Below, in pieces: positions 42,064 through 52,415 of a stretch of DNA of 64,000 nt; positions within the stretch are counted from its first letter, which is position 1, and each line of letters opens with the position of its first letter. The stretch covers positions 62,001 to 126,000 of the forward strand of contig NZ_JAMBNR010000011.1 in NCBI RefSeq assembly GCF_023715205.1. The letters run 5' to 3'. The DNA is from Mesobacillus maritimus. GTDB lineage: Bacteria; Bacillota; Bacilli; Bacillales; Cytobacillaceae. The position numbers were made by a program, and so were the translations under genes. The notes under the pieces are model-generated. The model was given only the letters and a program-made list of their open reading frames with translations. It made no database searches and had not been told where the DNA came from.

Positions 42064-43852
42064 TCAAATATATTCAAATAAAAAAGAATTTAAATGGGTC
42101 AAGTTTAATGAGCAACTTAATGTTATTCTAGGAGTAAAAAAAGATAGAGAAAAAACAGACTCTGACTCACATAATTTAGGGAAATCAACATTGATTTCAG
42201 TTATAGATTTTATGTTCTTACAAAAAGTTAGTGGTAATAATCATTTGTTTAAGAAGAATTATAATCTTTTTAAAGATTATACTTTTTTTATGGAGCTAAA
42301 AAAGGATGAAAAAAACTATGTAACAATAAAAAGGGATATAAGAAATAATACTAAAATAAGCTTAAAATTTCATAGTGAACCTTTTCAAGATTATAGAGAG
42401 AATCAAATATGGGACCTTACAGATTTACCACTAACAACTACAAAACCTGAGAAAAACCCAAAAATAATACTTAATAATTATTTTGGTTTTATTAATTCAG
42501 AAAAATATAATTATCGTAAATACTTAGGGTATTTTCTAAGAACGCAATATGACTACGATGAAGTTTTTAAATTAAAAAAGTTTGCAGGATCACAAATGGA
42601 TTGGAAACCAGCATTACTTGAATTATTAGGCTTTAAAGGTGACTTTTTGTCGAGAAAATTGTCTCTAGAAAATCAAATTAGCTTGACTAAGAAATATCTA
42701 GAACAGATGAAAGAAGAACTCAAAGTTACTGACTATGAAGTAGATGTTATTCAATCATTAATCGATGATAAAGTTGAAGATAAGAAAAAACTCAAGGAAA
42801 AAATTGACCGTTTTGATTTCTATAATAAAGAGAGAGAGAATAATAAATTATTAGTTGAAAAAATAGAGTCAAAGATAAGTCAACTTAATACAATGGAATA
42901 TAACCTATCTTATGAAATCGAGAAAATAAAGAATTCCTTACATCGAAACTTTGAATTCGATTTCAAAAAAATAGAAACAATATTCAATCAGGCTAAAGTA
43001 CTTTTTGGAAATCAAATAAAAAAAGGTTATAATGAATTAGTGCAATTTAATAATGATATTATAAAAGAAAGAAGTACATATCAAGAAAAAGTGTTACAAA
43101 AAAAGAATAATCAATTGGAGAAGATAAGAGATAGTTTAAAAGAACTTAATGAGGAAAGAAAGACAACTCTTTCTGGTTTGCAAAATACTGATACTATGAA
43201 AAAATTTAAGAATTTCCAAAGTGAATTAATAAATGTTGAAAATGAAATTAGTAATTTACTTAATAAGTTAGATAATGTAGATATAATTAAATCTATTAAC
43301 AAGAAATTAGAAAATCTTGATAAGGAATTTGATAAGTCCATATCAGACCTAAAAGAACACCTAGAAGAACCAAATAGTGGGTATGTGGAATTAAAAAACA
43401 ATTTTAGAAGCCTTGCTAAGGAAATCCTAGGTGAGTCTGCAATTTTATATTATAAGGTAAATCAAAATAATAATCCTGACTTTTATACGGAATTTGTTAA
43501 TATAAATGAATCTTCAATAAACGCACAGTCAGATGGGTATTCTTATAAAAAAATGTTATGTGTATGTTTTGATCTTGCACTATTGATCACATATTCTTCA
43601 AGAAACTTTTTTAAGTTTGTTTATCATGATGGTGTATATGAATCAATGTCCGATACAAGAAAAATTAAATTTCTTGACAAAATTAGAAGTGTTTGTGATG
43701 AATATGATATACAATATATTTTAACAACATTAAGTGATGACATCCCAATGGATTCAAACAATAATCCCTATAATTTTAAGGAAGAGGAAATAATATTAAC
43801 TTTACATGATGACGATGATAACTCTGGAAGATTGTTTAGCAGGAAATTCTGA
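42053..43852 (+). CDS. DUF2326-type ABC/SMC-like ATPase of an ABC-3C conflict system
   Basis: 599 residues. N-terminal ATPase half with a Walker-A-like SHNLGKSTLIS near residue 41, about 270 residues of coiled coil (residues 200-450), and the C-terminal DUF2326 half with the signature-like DGYSYKKMLCVCFDLALL and Walker-B/D-loop-like KFVYHDGVYES. This is the ATPase of ABC-3C systems, predicted by comparative genomics to sense invaders and switch on an effector. Preceded by coupled middle-component and GRD-motif genes. ATG 42053 follows GGAGTGGAGAA. Confidence 0.85.
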   Translation: MKINQIYSNKKEFKWVKFNEQLNVILGVKKDREKTDSDSHNLGKSTLISVIDFMFLQKVSGNNHLFKKNYNLFKDYTFFMELKKDEKNYVTIKRDIRNNTKISLKFHSEPFQDYRENQIWDLTDLPLTTTKPEKNPKIILNNYFGFINSEKYNYRKYLGYFLRTQYDYDEVFKLKKFAGSQMDWKPALLELLGFKGDFLSRKLSLENQISLTKKYLEQMKEELKVTDYEVDVIQSLIDDKVEDKKKLKEKIDRFDFYNKERENNKLLVEKIESKISQLNTMEYNLSYEIEKIKNSLHRNFEFDFKKIETIFNQAKVLFGNQIKKGYNELVQFNNDIIKERSTYQEKVLQKKNNQLEKIRDSLKELNEERKTTLSGLQNTDTMKKFKNFQSELINVENEISNLLNKLDNVDIIKSINKKLENLDKEFDKSISDLKEHLEEPNSGYVELKNNFRSLAKEILGESAILYYKVNQNNNPDFYTEFVNINESSINAQSDGYSYKKMLCVCFDLALLITYSSRNFFKFVYHDGVYESMSDTRKIKFLDKIRSVCDEYDIQYILTTLSDDIPMDSNNNPYNFKEEEIILTLHDDDDNSGRLFSRKF

Positions 43853-43883
43853 TTTTAACACATAATTATTTCTTACATCCCAA

Positions 43884-43913
43884 AGGCTCCGATTGTATCG
43901 GGGTCTTCTTTAT
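43884..43913 (+). terminator. Terminator of the ABC-3C operon
   Basis: GGCTCCGAT and ATCGGGGTC pair (two G-U) around TGT and are followed by TTCTTTAT. The 300-base gap to the Wadjet operon has otherwise only promoter-like sequence. Confidence 0.65.
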
Positions 43914-44054
43914 GTTCATATATATTGTTGGAATTTCTACTTTGTCTTCACTGCGTTAAGGGATTTGAAATAAAAAATTAGGAAAAGTAATTCAATCATA
44001 GATATATGTAGTTTGAACAGCTTGTAGAAAATTGAGGAAACTATTTCTAGATTT

Positions 44055-44083
44055 ATCTGTCTCAGTTAAATAGTTGTTATAAT
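44055..44083 (+). promoter_or_regulatory. Possible promoter of the Wadjet operon
   Basis: An extended -10 (TGTTATAAT, 44075-44083) with no good -35; a second TATAAT at 44145-44150 is an alternative. Both lie within 150 bases of jetD. Confidence 0.35.
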
Positions 44084-44221
44084 CAGGACATCCATGTCAT
44101 TAGTGTCTAAAAAATTTCCTTCCCCCTAAATCCCCCATCTAGTTTATAATAAAAAGATGTCGAATTTTGTTACAAGGAGTTCTTATCCTACGACAATAAA
44201 AAGCTAGTAACATACAAGTAG

Positions 44222-45295
44222 GTGAGTAAAATAGACATCATTGAAACCCGGGTGCGTGGCTTTATCGCAGACATCCAACACCCGAAACAGAAGAAAAAAA
44301 TGAATATAAATGACCTAGAACTGCAGTTGCGCAGGCTGATGGATAATTATTTTGATATGGATGGATATTCGCTGTTTTACCAGGCGATTGAAAAGTTGGT
44401 AGGGGAGGAGGTACTGACACCAATTCAAAATAATCAATACAATGGGCGAACCCCAGCTCTGCCTTTATTTTACTGGGTGAATATAAAAGTTCAGAACACG
44501 AAATGGGATCGGCTTGAGATGATGAAGCTGAGTGATCTGTTCGATTTTACTTATTACGAAAATCATCCTGAGTGGCAAACGGAAGACGAATGGAATCGAA
44601 TCCAGAATTTATATACCTTTCTTCAAACTAGTGAGGAGCGGGAAATTGTTTCATTAGAAGAGAGATGTCTGGAGCTTTTTGGTCATGAAAAGTTTCTATT
44701 AGATAGCAATCAATTCCCAGAAGGCAAAGGCTTTTTAACTCGAATTGGTGTTACCGAAGAGCAGCTGAAAATCGTCAAACTTGGGGAACCATTTGTGTTT
44801 TGGTTGAAACAAGGGAAAGAAATCAAAGATGTTCAACGCGTGTTGATTATTGAAAATCTATCATTCTTTCATACGGCGATTCAATTACTAGAAACCAATC
44901 AACTTGATTATGAACCGGAACTTCTCATTTATGGAGAAGGAACGAAAATCGAGCGAAGCTTTTCGTTTTTCTTTCGGATGTTTCCAGAGAAAAACTATCT
45001 CATCTATTATGCAGGTGATTTAGATGCGGCCGGATACGGGATTGTCATGCGTTTGATTGAAAAATACCCGGAAACGACGATTCAACCTGCTTTGAAAATT
45101 TATCGTAAAATGCTAGAGTGTCAGGATCAAAAAAATGACCAGAAAACGGGTCAACTTCAAAACTTGAAATACTGTGGCCAGTTCTTCGAATGGTTTACCG
45201 AAGAAGAACAAGAACAGCTCATGCAGTTATGGCAGGAAAACAAACGAATAGCTCAAGAAGTGTTAACAATTGAAACATGGAGGCGATGGATGTGA
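44222..45295 (+). CDS. jetD: Wadjet system nuclease subunit JetD
   Basis: 357 residues. C-terminal Toprim-like nuclease domain (DUF2220) with YAGDLDAAG near residue 264, whose acidic residues bind the catalytic metals, preceded by the LIYGEGTKIERSF Glu. The N-terminal part is a winged-helix arm (LELQLRRLMDNYFDM). JetD cleaves closed circular plasmid DNA extruded by JetABC. GTG 44222 is used; no clear ribosome site precedes it, and ATG 44300 (MNINDLEL) is an alternative. Its end overlaps jetA by 4 bases. Confidence 0.88.
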   Translation: MSKIDIIETRVRGFIADIQHPKQKKKMNINDLELQLRRLMDNYFDMDGYSLFYQAIEKLVGEEVLTPIQNNQYNGRTPALPLFYWVNIKVQNTKWDRLEMMKLSDLFDFTYYENHPEWQTEDEWNRIQNLYTFLQTSEEREIVSLEERCLELFGHEKFLLDSNQFPEGKGFLTRIGVTEEQLKIVKLGEPFVFWLKQGKEIKDVQRVLIIENLSFFHTAIQLLETNQLDYEPELLIYGEGTKIERSFSFFFRMFPEKNYLIYYAGDLDAAGYGIVMRLIEKYPETTIQPALKIYRKMLECQDQKNDQKTGQLQNLKYCGQFFEWFTEEEQEQLMQLWQENKRIAQEVLTIETWRRWM

Positions 45296-46800
45296 ACGAA
45301 TCATGGGAAGGTTTCGCCCAGCGGATGCAGCGATTGAATCCATTGTTTGAGCTTGGGAGAGGCATGGAAGTGGGCGAGTTGAAGCCGCATCTCCAAAGCA
45401 TTCTCATGCATGTGCTGCTGACGATCTTTTATCGCGAACTCAATGATGATGATCATCGCCGCAAATCCGATATCAAATATATGGTGGAAGATTCAATTAA
45501 ACAAATGAAATTGTTAGCGGACGAGAAACAAATCGAACGGATTACGAGCGGACTTTTGTATCAAGGAAAAGAAGAGTACAGCAAACCGTTTGAAGCGTTG
45601 TACTATGACGAAATCAAACAATCGTGGGAGAAGCAAACGTTTCGCTATGTCACGATGGATGAATTGTATACCAATCTTGAGATGGGCGGGTCGATTGTGT
45701 ACAAATTGACCGATGTTGCCCAAGAAATGATTTTTATGAGTCGAGAAATGGCGGAGGAATTCTCGATTACGATTGAACAGTTGTACAGCATGCAGCTGAT
45801 TAAAAACGGTAATTTCCGTAAAGCAACCCGAAACCTCGATCACCTCATTTCCCGTGTAAACCGCTTGATGGCAAGAGAATTCTCCTTTCAAAAGGAAATG
45901 GTCAACAATCCCAAAATTTTATTAATCGAAGCCGAAATGCAGCGAGCGGACAATCGAGTCGAAATTGAAAAGCAGTTCGAAGAAGAAAAGACTCATTTCC
46001 GTACGATTAGCTCGATGATTGAAAAAACAAAACGAAGAAACGAAGAAGACGACATGATTCAAAAAGAATTGATGTTGCTTCAAGAAAAAATCGGTCACAC
46101 AAGAGCACTGCATGACCGTTTCGCCAAGCTTGTGATTCAAAATATTTCATATGAAATGAAGCTGAAAGCCGAAAACCCATCTCTATTCTGGGAAACGAGC
46201 TTGGTTTCGTTTCGTGAACATCTTTATGAAAACTGGTTCATGAAGGAAGGCGTCGATTCGTTTGATACGGTAGAAAAGGTGCTTGGGCCGTTGTTTTCAC
46301 CGAAGAATGAATTCATTTTGCCGTTAGATTGGATTTGGGGCGAACAAGAATATGATGAAAAACAAGTCACCGATGTGTTCGTGGAAGAAGAGGCAGAAGA
46401 AAGCATTACCCACCAGCGCGTGACCAACTGGGATTCGGTCGTTAAAGCTTGGAGTTATGTGTTTCAGTACATCCAAACGTATGGCGAGTTTTCATTGGCC
46501 GATTTGGCAAGCATGCCATTAGAGGTCCAGGATTTATGGTTTGAAGAATCTGAAACGATTGATTTATGGATGATGTTTGATAAAAAACCATTGAAAATTC
46601 AAGTGTTGCATCGACAAGAAGAAACATTGAGTGATGAACGGGAATTTCTTCTCTACAAACTGATGCAGGAATATCCGCAATTTCAAGTGTTTGAAGGCTC
46701 GAAAATTTATACCAAATTTGACCACCGGGCCGAGCCGTTCCTCTGGTATCGAATGAAAATCACCCCGTTTAAGATCTGTGTACAGGAGGAGAACGAATGA
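45292..46800 (+). CDS. jetA: Wadjet kleisin-like subunit JetA (type III)
   Basis: 502 residues, largely helical, of the JetA/DUF5716 type found in type III Wadjet. It starts NESWEGFAQRMQRLNPLFEL and has a central coiled coil (residues 220-290) and a C-terminal winged-helix-like region. It acts as the kleisin that links the SMC-like JetC heads. GTG 45292 is chosen because GGAGG lies 8 bases upstream and it overlaps the jetD stop as GTGA; the ATGs at 45277 and 45286 are too close to that site. Overlaps jetB by 4 bases. Confidence 0.85.
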   Translation: MNESWEGFAQRMQRLNPLFELGRGMEVGELKPHLQSILMHVLLTIFYRELNDDDHRRKSDIKYMVEDSIKQMKLLADEKQIERITSGLLYQGKEEYSKPFEALYYDEIKQSWEKQTFRYVTMDELYTNLEMGGSIVYKLTDVAQEMIFMSREMAEEFSITIEQLYSMQLIKNGNFRKATRNLDHLISRVNRLMAREFSFQKEMVNNPKILLIEAEMQRADNRVEIEKQFEEEKTHFRTISSMIEKTKRRNEEDDMIQKELMLLQEKIGHTRALHDRFAKLVIQNISYEMKLKAENPSLFWETSLVSFREHLYENWFMKEGVDSFDTVEKVLGPLFSPKNEFILPLDWIWGEQEYDEKQVTDVFVEEEAEESITHQRVTNWDSVVKAWSYVFQYIQTYGEFSLADLASMPLEVQDLWFEESETIDLWMMFDKKPLKIQVLHRQEETLSDEREFLLYKLMQEYPQFQVFEGSKIYTKFDHRAEPFLWYRMKITPFKICVQEENE

Positions 46801-47546
46801 GTGCAGAAACAATCAAAAAAGCATCCGGAGTTTATTTTACGCTCTTAAAAGAGAAAGTCATTGATGAAACAAGCGAACACTTTCAGACGTATTTTGAGCC
46901 GGAAGTGAGACAGACGGTGCTTTTATTAGCGGACGAATCTGGGACGTATATCATTGAATCGCCAAAACGAATTCAATTGGTCGTACAGCCAACAGGCTCA
47001 GTGTTTGCGACCAATTTTACACATATGAAAGACAAGCACAAACAAGTGGAAACGAAAAAACACTTTCATTTAATGAGCGTCGTGATGATGTCGTTTTTAG
47101 CGAGCATTGACCGGAACCAAGCGGCGAGAATCCGTACGAAGCGGGAAGGCATTAGCTATTACGCGCTCGAGCGCCAAGTGAACGATGTAATCATGAACTG
47201 GGATTCAATTCTTAAAACTCAATCAAACTTCGGCGAGAACGAAAAGATTGATATGAAAGAAGTGGTCACCACATGGAAGTACATGGAGGTTGACACCGAC
47301 GATTATGGAGCTCGAAAAGCCAATCGCCGCACGCGAATTGGATTGATTGCCAGCAGCATGAAGTTATTAGAAGGGGAAGGGTTAATCGTGATTCTCGACC
47401 GTGATGATATTCCGAAGGCAATCCCGAAACAAGAATTGTTTGAGCGGATTGACTATTTGTATCACGATTATGACCGGTATGAAATGTTTAAGAAATTAAT
47501 TTCAACAGAGGAGGATGAGGAGCATGCCGAAGATTCATCGAATTAG
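46797..47546 (+). CDS. jetB: Wadjet KITE-like subunit JetB (type III, DUF6063)
   Basis: 249 residues with tandem winged-helix character typical of KITE subunits and the DUF6063 family (KKASGVYFTLLKEKVID near the start, then YYALERQVNDVIMNWDS). It dimerises and binds JetA to form the condensin-like core. ATG 46797 has GGAGGAG upstream and overlaps jetA's stop (ATGA); its end overlaps jetC by 23 bases. Confidence 0.85.
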   Translation: MSAETIKKASGVYFTLLKEKVIDETSEHFQTYFEPEVRQTVLLLADESGTYIIESPKRIQLVVQPTGSVFATNFTHMKDKHKQVETKKHFHLMSVVMMSFLASIDRNQAARIRTKREGISYYALERQVNDVIMNWDSILKTQSNFGENEKIDMKEVVTTWKYMEVDTDDYGARKANRRTRIGLIASSMKLLEGEGLIVILDRDDIPKAIPKQELFERIDYLYHDYDRYEMFKKLISTEEDEEHAEDSSN

Positions 47547-50500
47547 AATTGTTGGCCTCAAGTATGATGGCATGCAGAAGCAATACAAAGATACGACGTT
47601 CAACTTCCATGATGAAGAGACAAGCACAAACGGTCTCATTTCGATGATGAATGGTGGCGGAAAAGGCGTATTTTTGCAAACCATCTTCCAAATCTTGAAA
47701 CCAGGTACCGCTTGGGGAAAGCAAAACAATCGTTATTATCAGCAGTTCTTTTTTAACAATAAAGAGCAGTTTATTCCTTATACATTTCATGTGCTGATTC
47801 AATGGGAATTGGACGGAGCCGATCACCGTCATTTGGTCACAGGCGGAATGTTTTCAGCGGAGCAGCGCATTTCGATGAATGAAGAAACTGGAGCGGAAAG
47901 CCAGACATTGGAACAGGAAGCGAAAATTGTTCCGAACATTACCTTCTACACACGCGAATTTGAGCGGAAAGAAGAAGTTTCGCTTGAGCATATTCCGCTC
48001 TATGAAAATGGTGAAGTCGCAGAAACGGAAAGTTTGAAAGACTATTTAAAATGGAACGGTTATGATGTCTACCGCGATACGAAGAAGCATTATCGCATTC
48101 TGGATACATACGGAATCAACCGTAAAGATTGGGAGATTTTAAAAGACATCAACAAAGATGAAGGTGGCGTTGGCAAATATTTTGAAGGCGCGGAAGATGA
48201 TCATTCTTTGTTTCAGAAACGAATCATTCCGACTGTGAGTCAAGTGTTGCATCGAACCGAACATCAGAAAAATGACCTGGTTGAGATTTTTAAAAGTCAG
48301 GCGAGCATTGCGAAAGACTTGCCGGTACTGTTGAAACGTGAGCAAGCGCATAAAGAGTTTTTAGAAGATATTGTGCCGTTTGAAGAGAATCTTGACAAAG
48401 GGATTCAGCATAAAGAAATTGTCGATGACAGTATCAAAGTGGGCCGCCAGTTGCTGGGTGCGTTAGAGCATTTGAAACAAACCGAAGAAGAAAATTTGGT
48501 TTCGTTAGAAAAAGAGATTGAAAAATTAACAGAAAAGCAAATTGATTTGCGCTATCAAAAGGATAATCTGGAGTATGCCAGAGCGCATCGAGAAGTGCTA
48601 GAGTGGGAGAAGAAACTAGCAGAAGAAAACAAGAAACATAGCGGTCTGCAAGAAGTGGTGATTGAGAAACAAAACCGCAAAGACGAGCTGGCGTTTCAAA
48701 TGTTATTAAAAGAATGGCTAGAAGGCGAGCAAAGCATTCGCGCGTTGTCGCAGCAAATTGCCAAATTGGAACAAAACAGTGGCTTAGAGCAAGTGAATCA
48801 GCGCATGGATGAAATCAAAAAAGAAGCAGCTGGACAGTGGGCAGAGGCTTCTGTCGCGATTCAAGATGCGGTGAAACAGTATTTAGGTTACCAAAAGTTT
48901 TTAAAGAAATCGGCTACCGAACTATCGAAACAAGATAAAAAGAAAACAAAAGAGATTGCCGGTCTGGAGTCGGAAATTGATTTTCTGTTTACGCAAATGC
49001 ATGAGTTTGAATCGCAGGAAGAAAAACTTATCAAGGAATTTGGCGACCGGTTGACGTATGATTTAAAAGGATATATTGAGAGTCTCTCCAAGCAGATTGA
49101 AGATAAAAATGCGAAGTTAGACGAGCATCAGGTAAAAGATAAAAAATCGATTGAAAAGCAAAACGAGCTTGCGACTGCACATGGGACGCTCGTGCAAGCA
49201 ATTGAGTTTAGTGAAGATAAAATCGAAGAGTTGAAGAGTAAAAGTGAAATTCAAAAGCAAAAAGAAAACAAATTACTCGATCAGCTTCATGGGTTACTAG
49301 ATGATGTGACAACTCCGTTAACGAACGCACTGCTCTCCAAATATGCGTTGCAAATCGAGGATCTGCTTGTTCAAAACCGCGAGCAAGCCGAAGAACTGAA
49401 AAAACAGCTGTGGGAAACGCAAATCGATTATGACTTAAATGATGAGCATTTCTGGATTGCCAATAAAGATGTGAAAGAATTAAAAGAATGGATTGATGAG
49501 AAAACAGGGATTGATGTGTTCTACGGAACGCAATTTCTGCAATCATTGAAACCAGACGACCTGGCGAACCATTTGCTTGCGTATCCGCTTCTGCCATATG
49601 GGTTGGTGGTGAGCCGACAGCAGTGGGAGAAAATCAATCAACAAGTTTTATCAAGCAGAATGTTCAAAAGCCCCGTTCCGATTTTTATGCGTGAGGAAAT
49701 GGCAACGGAAAACAGTGGGGCATTGTTTGTGCTCATCAATGGAACAGAAAAAGAGCTGTTAACCGATAAAAATCAATTTACTGATTGGAAAATTAAGCTT
49801 TCGAAACAACTTGAAGAACAGAAAGAAACGCTTGTTGAAATCGAAAAAACGGAAGTCGCATTCCGGCGAATTTTAAAAGAGATTGATCGTTTCTTAGCGA
49901 ATGATCTTGCGAGTGAAATCGATAAAACGTTGAGCAAAGAACAAGAGAGTTTGCTTGAGAAGAAGACGAAGTTGCAGGAGACGATTGTACAAACAGAAAA
50001 AGAAAAAGAGCACCAGCTTCAATTGAAAGAACAGGTTGAGAAAACGAAGGAAAAGATCGAAAAGCTCACAAAAGATGTGGAGACGTTAACAGAGTTTGAA
50101 GAGAGTAAGAATCTGCATCAGGAAAATAAACGCGTAAAAGAAGAAAAGGAAAAACAAAAAGAAGCGTTGGTTCTCGCTCAGAAAGAAATCGTCGATGAGC
50201 ATCAAACGACCGTTGATTTGCAAGACAAGTGGAATCAAACGTATTTGGAATGGAAGTACCGGACCGAGCAAACCATCAAGGAAAATTCGTTCTTTGTTGA
50301 AGACGCGGCGTTCCCATTGTCGGAAAAGGGCGAGCTCACAGAAGTAGTACCGAGTTTATCTTCTCGTATTTTAGAAGACATCAATGGCAGCATTGATGAA
50401 CTAAATCAACTGCAAAAGTCGAAAGAAGAACAAGCAGGTGAATTGCTGGCGATTCAAGCGACAAAAGAATCGGAGCAAAAGCAGCAGAAGAAGCTTGAGA

Positions 50501-51990
50501 AGAAATTAAATGGGATGAACGAGGACTGGAAGGATGCTTCTGAGCCAGAGGAGCCGTTAAGCATTTTAGAAAACATGCTACAAAATGCGCAAAAGGAAAC
50601 AAAGGCAGCGGAGAAAGAAGAGCGTGAACAAGGAACAGCGGTTACAGTTGCGGAAACGTCGTTAAAACATGCAGGTGAGCAGCGTGAGAAAGCGGCGAAA
50701 AAAGTAGCCAAGCATGAAAAACAGCCGGAAGAATGGGAAGACCTTGATTTAGAAGTGAAGGAAGTCGAAATCAAGGACCAAACGAAGGTAACCAAAAAGA
50801 ACATCAAGGACAGCGAAAAACTTCAGAAAGAAACCGAAGCGAAGATTACTGGCTATGAAGGCGACTTATTGACATTATCGGTCATTCTCAAAGAAGACGC
50901 CGCTGCATTTACGGAAGACGATGTTGAGAAAATCAAAACGCAAGGCAAGCAATGCATTCTAGCTTGGTGTGAAGACCATCAAAACATCCAAGAAGAAGGC
51001 CAAGAAAAGCATGCGAAAATCGAACAATCGTTGCGAAACTTAAAGCTGACGATTGAAGGGAAAGATTGGGAGATTCGCTTTAAAAACGAAGTGTTAACGA
51101 CGCTGGACCATATGGATACAAGGCATTATAACCATATCCAAAATGTCGTGAAAAACATGAAGCGTTTTTCACAAAGTGGATTAGAACAATTAGAGCGCGA
51201 TAAAGAGCGAGCTGAAAAAGCGCAGAACTTCTGGGCAAGCCGTGCGAGCATGAAAGTAATGGGCATTTCAGAAGCAATTCGTTCAATGATTGCGAAAATG
51301 AAATTGAAAAACGAACGGGGTACCTTCCCACTTGTACAGCTGAAAGATGACATTTTGCCGAAAAAAGCAGAGGATGTCGAGCCGTTGTTGAAACAGCATT
51401 TCGTTTCAGCAATTAACAAAATCACGAAAAACTTTGACATGATTGATGACACCAACCGCGAGTTGGACCAAGAAATCAAGCAGCTGATTAGTGATGAACA
51501 AATTTTATTTGTGTCGTTGCGCAATCGTTATCCGGAATTGCTTGTTTACAATATGCGGACTGATAATGCGTTTATGTATGGCAAACCGCAACGTGAGCAT
51601 TATTCAACATGGCAGACGATCAACCAGGGATCGAAAACGAAGTCGGATGGTAGTGGTGGTCAAAAGCTTTCAGCAAGGATGGTCATGATGATGATGCTCC
51701 TTTCCGTTAAGAGTGAAACTGATCAAAGCTGGGTGCCGTTAGTCGTAGACAATCCATTTGGACAAGCCGCATCGGCCCATGTGTTGGATCCAATCTTTGC
51801 GGTTGCGAAAAAACTGAAATTCCAGTTTATCATCGTTACTCCACCTGAATTGGTGAAAACGGAAATTAGTCAGCGTTTTGAAGCGTATTACAAATTGGAC
51901 TTTATTCGTGAAAAAGGCAAAGAAATTGTGAGTGACACGATTGTGCCCGCGTTTCGAATTTATCAGGGGGAAGAGCCAGTTTCGCAATAA
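47524..51990 (+). CDS. jetC: Wadjet SMC-like ATPase JetC (type III)
   Basis: 1488 residues. N-terminal head with an unusual Walker A MNGGGKGVFLQ (residues about 40-50, Gly in place of the usual Ser/Thr after GK), two long coiled-coil arms (residues about 260-560 and 720-1290) around a hinge-like globular part, and a C-terminal head with signature GSGGQKLSARM near 1376 and Walker B VPLVVDNPFGQA near 1406. Drives loop extrusion of plasmid DNA. ATG 47524 follows GAGGAGGATGAGGAGC; ATG 47515 is a possible alternative. Codon use is richer in GC than in the ABC-3C genes next door. Confidence 0.92.
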   Translation: MPKIHRIRIVGLKYDGMQKQYKDTTFNFHDEETSTNGLISMMNGGGKGVFLQTIFQILKPGTAWGKQNNRYYQQFFFNNKEQFIPYTFHVLIQWELDGADHRHLVTGGMFSAEQRISMNEETGAESQTLEQEAKIVPNITFYTREFERKEEVSLEHIPLYENGEVAETESLKDYLKWNGYDVYRDTKKHYRILDTYGINRKDWEILKDINKDEGGVGKYFEGAEDDHSLFQKRIIPTVSQVLHRTEHQKNDLVEIFKSQASIAKDLPVLLKREQAHKEFLEDIVPFEENLDKGIQHKEIVDDSIKVGRQLLGALEHLKQTEEENLVSLEKEIEKLTEKQIDLRYQKDNLEYARAHREVLEWEKKLAEENKKHSGLQEVVIEKQNRKDELAFQMLLKEWLEGEQSIRALSQQIAKLEQNSGLEQVNQRMDEIKKEAAGQWAEASVAIQDAVKQYLGYQKFLKKSATELSKQDKKKTKEIAGLESEIDFLFTQMHEFESQEEKLIKEFGDRLTYDLKGYIESLSKQIEDKNAKLDEHQVKDKKSIEKQNELATAHGTLVQAIEFSEDKIEELKSKSEIQKQKENKLLDQLHGLLDDVTTPLTNALLSKYALQIEDLLVQNREQAEELKKQLWETQIDYDLNDEHFWIANKDVKELKEWIDEKTGIDVFYGTQFLQSLKPDDLANHLLAYPLLPYGLVVSRQQWEKINQQVLSSRMFKSPVPIFMREEMATENSGALFVLINGTEKELLTDKNQFTDWKIKLSKQLEEQKETLVEIEKTEVAFRRILKEIDRFLANDLASEIDKTLSKEQESLLEKKTKLQETIVQTEKEKEHQLQLKEQVEKTKEKIEKLTKDVETLTEFEESKNLHQENKRVKEEKEKQKEALVLAQKEIVDEHQTTVDLQDKWNQTYLEWKYRTEQTIKENSFFVEDAAFPLSEKGELTEVVPSLSSRILEDINGSIDELNQLQKSKEEQAGELLAIQATKESEQKQQKKLEKKLNGMNEDWKDASEPEEPLSILENMLQNAQKETKAAEKEEREQGTAVTVAETSLKHAGEQREKAAKKVAKHEKQPEEWEDLDLEVKEVEIKDQTKVTKKNIKDSEKLQKETEAKITGYEGDLLTLSVILKEDAAAFTEDDVEKIKTQGKQCILAWCEDHQNIQEEGQEKHAKIEQSLRNLKLTIEGKDWEIRFKNEVLTTLDHMDTRHYNHIQNVVKNMKRFSQSGLEQLERDKERAEKAQNFWASRASMKVMGISEAIRSMIAKMKLKNERGTFPLVQLKDDILPKKAEDVEPLLKQHFVSAINKITKNFDMIDDTNRELDQEIKQLISDEQILFVSLRNRYPELLVYNMRTDNAFMYGKPQREHYSTWQTINQGSKTKSDGSGGQKLSARMVMMMMLLSVKSETDQSWVPLVVDNPFGQAASAHVLDPIFAVAKKLKFQFIIVTPPELVKTEISQRFEAYYKLDFIREKGKEIVSDTIVPAFRIYQGEEPVSQ

Positions 51991-52030
51991 GCTTTGGGAA
52001 TGGTTAATCCATCTATTCACTATCATTGAA

Positions 52031-52064
52031 CCCACTTATCATGGCGATAAGTGGGGTTTTTTTT
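52031..52064 (+). terminator. Terminator of the Wadjet operon
   Basis: CCCACTTATC and GATAAGTGGG form a perfect 10-bp stem around 5 bases and are followed by T8. Confidence 0.9.
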
Positions 52065-52219
52065 ATCATCAAATACTTTTTTATTTACTAGATTTGAAGT
52101 GTTCCATTCTTTCTAGTCCTCATCATTCATTAAGAAATCCCTGAATGATTGTTGGTATGTACTTGTTAATAAAATTGACACAAATAGGGATTTTTAGTTA
52201 AATGTTTTTGTAAAAGTTA

Positions 52220-52231
52220 GAACAAGTGTTC
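52220..52231 (+). promoter_or_regulatory. LexA (SOS) box in a promoter
   Basis: GAACAAGTGTTC fits the Bacillus LexA consensus GAAC-RNRY-GTTC exactly. A TATAAT lies 10 bases downstream (52242-52247), so bound LexA would block the promoter. The next gene, 52416-52850, starts 169 bases after the -10; no other gene is in reach on this strand. Confidence 0.6.
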
Positions 52232-52415
52232 TTGTAGGTGTTATAATCAACTTACATCAGATGAATCTTCTACTGTACTTCCTCACTAATTCACTTCATT
52301 TCTTCACCTTTGAACATTTCGTCTAGAAACATTACTTTGTCTTAAGTAAAAACAGCGAGAGTGGTATGAAAGAGTAGGCTTTTAAAAGTAAGATCTATAA
52401 AAAGGAGAGATTACG

